DNA of 64,000 nt from NCBI RefSeq assembly GCF_039871875.1, contig NZ_JBDPMD010000039.1:1-64000 (forward strand), written 5' to 3'. A program made the translations under genes and the position numbers. Below the pieces are notes generated by a model. That model saw only the letters and a program-made list of their open reading frames with translations. It made no database searches and was not told the DNA's origin. Source of the DNA: Sphaerisporangium sp039871875. Lineage in GTDB: Bacteria; Actinomycetota; Actinomycetes; Streptosporangiales; Streptosporangiaceae. Below, in pieces: positions 62,440 to 64,000 of the stretch (the first letter of the stretch is position 1; every line of letters begins with the position of its first letter).

Positions 62440-63555
62440 GTGGCAGTCATCGATCCCGTAGAAGAGATCAACGAGCTTAGCGGCACCCTGAAGGGCATTC
62501 AGGACGTGCTCGATCTCGACGCTATGCGCAAGCAGATCGCCGATCTGGAGGCGCAGGCTGCCGCGCCCGATCTGTGGAACGACCCCGAGCAGGCGCAGAA
62601 GGTCACCAGCAGGCTGTCCCACCTGCAGGGCGAGCTCACCAAGGTCGAGGCGCTGGTGCGCCGGCTGGAGGACCTCCCGGTCCTGTTCGAGCTGGCCGAG
62701 GCCGAGGACGACGCCGACACCCGCGCCGAGGCCGAGCGCGAGCTCGTCTCGCTGCGCGGCGACATCAACGCCCTCGAGGTGCGCACGCTGCTGTCGGGGC
62801 CGTACGACGCGCGCGAGGCGCTGATCACCATCAACTCCCAGGCCGGGGGCGTGGACGCCGCCGACTGGGCGCAGATGCTGCTGCGCATGTACCTGCGCTG
62901 GGCCGAGCGCAAGGGTTACTCCACCGAGGTGTACGACACCTCTTACGCCGAGGAGGCCGGCATCAAGTCGGCCACCTTCGTGGTGAAGGCCCCCTACGCC
63001 TACGGCACCCTGCGCGGCGAGCACGGCACCCACCGCCTGGTGCGCATCAGCCCGTTCGACAACCAGGGCCGCCGCCAGACGTCCTTCGCCGGCGTGGACG
63101 TCGTGCCCGTGGTCGAGCAGACCGACCACATCGACATCAACGAGGACGATCTGCGCATCGACGTGTACCGCTCGTCCGGTCCCGGCGGCCAGGGCGTCAA
63201 CACCACCGACTCGGCGGTCCGCATCACCCACCTGCCCAGCGGCATCGTGGTCTCCTGCCAGAACGAGCGCTCCCAGCTCCAGAACCGCGCCTCGGCGATG
63301 GCCGTGCTCCAGGCCAAGCTGCTGGAGCGCAAGCGCCAGGAGGAGGCGGAGAAGATGTCTGAGCTGCGTGGGGAGACCACGACCTCCTGGGGCACCCAGA
63401 TCCGCAACTACGTGCTGCACCCGTACCAGATCGTGAAGGACCTGCGCACGTCGGTCGAGGCGGGCAACCCGACGGCCGTGCTGGACGGCGACCTCGACGA
63501 GTTCATCGAGGGCGAGATCCGCTGGACGCGACGGCAGGAGTCCGGCGCCGCCTGA
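62440..63555 (+). CDS. prfB: Peptide chain release factor 2
   Basis: A 371-residue class I release factor reading UGA and UAA. The peptidyl-tRNA hydrolysis motif is SSGPGGQGVNTTDSAVRI; the stop-recognition region contains SPFDNQGRRQTSFAGV; the RF2 coiled-coil domain is at the N-terminus. The frame is continuous from GTG 62440 (MAVIDPVEEINEL), so the programmed +1 frameshift used by many prfB genes is absent. No ribosome site precedes the GTG, and TACTCT at 62426-62431 lies eight bases before it, so the mRNA may be leaderless. In actinobacteria ftsE/ftsX often follow; here the strand is interrupted by a small convergent gene. Confidence 0.97.
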   Translation: MAVIDPVEEINELSGTLKGIQDVLDLDAMRKQIADLEAQAAAPDLWNDPEQAQKVTSRLSHLQGELTKVEALVRRLEDLPVLFELAEAEDDADTRAEAERELVSLRGDINALEVRTLLSGPYDAREALITINSQAGGVDAADWAQMLLRMYLRWAERKGYSTEVYDTSYAEEAGIKSATFVVKAPYAYGTLRGEHGTHRLVRISPFDNQGRRQTSFAGVDVVPVVEQTDHIDINEDDLRIDVYRSSGPGGQGVNTTDSAVRITHLPSGIVVSCQNERSQLQNRASAMAVLQAKLLERKRQEEAEKMSELRGETTTSWGTQIRNYVLHPYQIVKDLRTSVEAGNPTAVLDGDLDEFIEGEIRWTRRQESGAA

Positions 63556-63593
63556 CCACCGGCCGGCCCCAGTCCGGCCCCAGTCTTCGCCGT

Positions 63594-63685
63594 GCTCCCG
63601 GCCTGAGCGCCGGGAGCCTTCGCCGTGCCCCGGTCCGAGCCCCCTGGCCCTGGTGCGCGGCCGCCGGCGGCCGGCCCCCAGGGCC
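63594..63685. terminator. Two strong hairpins between prfB and the convergent small gene
   Basis: Hairpin 1: GCTCCCGGC (63594-63602) with GCCGGGAGC (63609-63617), six-base loop. Hairpin 2: GGCCCTGG (63646-63653) with CCAGGGCC (63678-63685), enclosing a further self-complementary GGCCGCCGGCGGCC. Together they should stop transcription from both sides. Confidence 0.85.
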
Positions 63686-63692
63686 GCAGGGA

Positions 63693-63884
63693 TCAGCCGC
63701 CGTAGACGTGCCTGATCGTCAGTGTGAACGCCAGCAGAACGATCAGCACCACCGCGATGACCATGGGCGACAGCCCGCCGAAACCGTGGTGGTGAAGCCT
63801 GTCTCTGCTCTCCCGGCAGACGGGGCAGCGCCCCTCCACCACCGGGAAGGCGCACTGGGCGCAGATGAGATGTTCGCAGCTCAC
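63693..63884 (-). CDS. Small zinc-ribbon membrane protein
   Basis: A 63-residue protein with two CxxC-type pairs (CEHLICAQC and GRCPVC) forming a likely zinc ribbon, then one membrane helix (about 38-57, LSPMVIAVVLIVLLAFTLTI). Function unknown. GTG 63884 with GAGAGGAAGA upstream supports translation. The 116 bases to the right end (63885-64000) are AT-richer and probably hold divergent promoters for this gene and the next one rightward; no further gene starts inside the window. Confidence 0.72.
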   Translation of the reverse strand: MSCEHLICAQCAFPVVEGRCPVCRESRDRLHHHGFGGLSPMVIAVVLIVLLAFTLTIRHVYGG

Positions 63885-64000
63885 AGGGAATCTTCCTCTC
63901 CACGAAGATCGCTTTACCGGGCCGTTAGCGAGTGTGGAATCGTTTTGTTTCCGTTATGGACGTTCCATGCCAGTGTTACCCCTAGACTGAGCCTCGGCCA

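Overview
The window is high-GC actinobacterial chromosome. Long open frames run on both strands, GTG/TTG starts are frequent, and the left-end block (long-form hibernation factor, response regulator, YcaQ-like glycosylase, HGxxPAAW protein, secA, Rv3235-family gene), the DasR/GlcNAc-PTS locus, the 180-kDa-type NAD glutamate dehydrogenase and prfB all fit a filamentous actinomycete. Streptosporangiales is my best guess, by inference from gene content rather than by search.

Layout. 1-7.4 kb: housekeeping block with a structured leader before hpf and a seven-copy hairpin repeat after secA. 7.5-13.6 kb: a complete sugar phosphotransferase locus (EIIC, DasR-type GntR regulator, SIS-domain amino-sugar enzyme, EIIB, EIIA, HPr, EI) around a double DasR-operator-like palindrome. 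13.6-15.5 kb: a PIG-L deacetylase and an APH-like kinase, possibly the edge of the next region. 15.5-41.35 kb: a biosynthetic gene cluster. 41.4-51 kb: GH3 lipoprotein, four small enzymes (three HAD-like), secreted metalloprotease with a ricin-type domain, SigE-type sigma factor with a membrane partner, membrane-anchored alpha/beta hydrolase. 51-52.4 kb: decayed MmyB-type regulator fragment and a candidate toxin-antitoxin pair. 52.6-64 kb: acetoacetyl-CoA synthetase, BBE-type flavoprotein, giant glutamate dehydrogenase, lipoprotein, prfB and a small zinc-ribbon membrane protein.

The main discovery candidate is the cluster at 15.5-41.35 kb. It encodes a StrR/NovG-family activator (22042-23058). 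Two palindromes in the window, at 15474-15503 and 29891-29925, match the StrR/NovG operator consensus GTTCRACTG-N11-CRGTYGAAC, one at the left edge and one in the central divergent promoter region. Under them lie two arms. A left plus-strand arm carries a sugar epimerase, GT2 glycosyltransferase, free-standing condensation enzyme, DegT-type aminotransferase, HAD phosphatase, regulator, MFS exporter and glutamine amidotransferase. A central divergent region carries, leftward, an acyl-CoA-dehydrogenase-like flavoprotein, a stand-alone adenylation enzyme and an esterase; rightward, an A-KR-PCP megasynthase, an unknown protein, a GlcD-type flavoprotein, a free carrier protein, a TrpB-like PLP enzyme lacking the catalytic Glu, an O-carbamoyltransferase and an SGNH-like protein.

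The adenylation enzyme, dehydrogenase and free carrier protein resemble the proline-to-pyrrole-2-carboxyl cassette (PltF/PltE/PltL, CloN4/N3/N5). A plausible reading is an amino-sugar or aminocyclitol-containing, carbamoylated, pyrrole-acylated amide, exported by the MFS protein. I do not recognise this gene combination as a described pathway. The product is inference; the gene families and operators are read directly from sequence.
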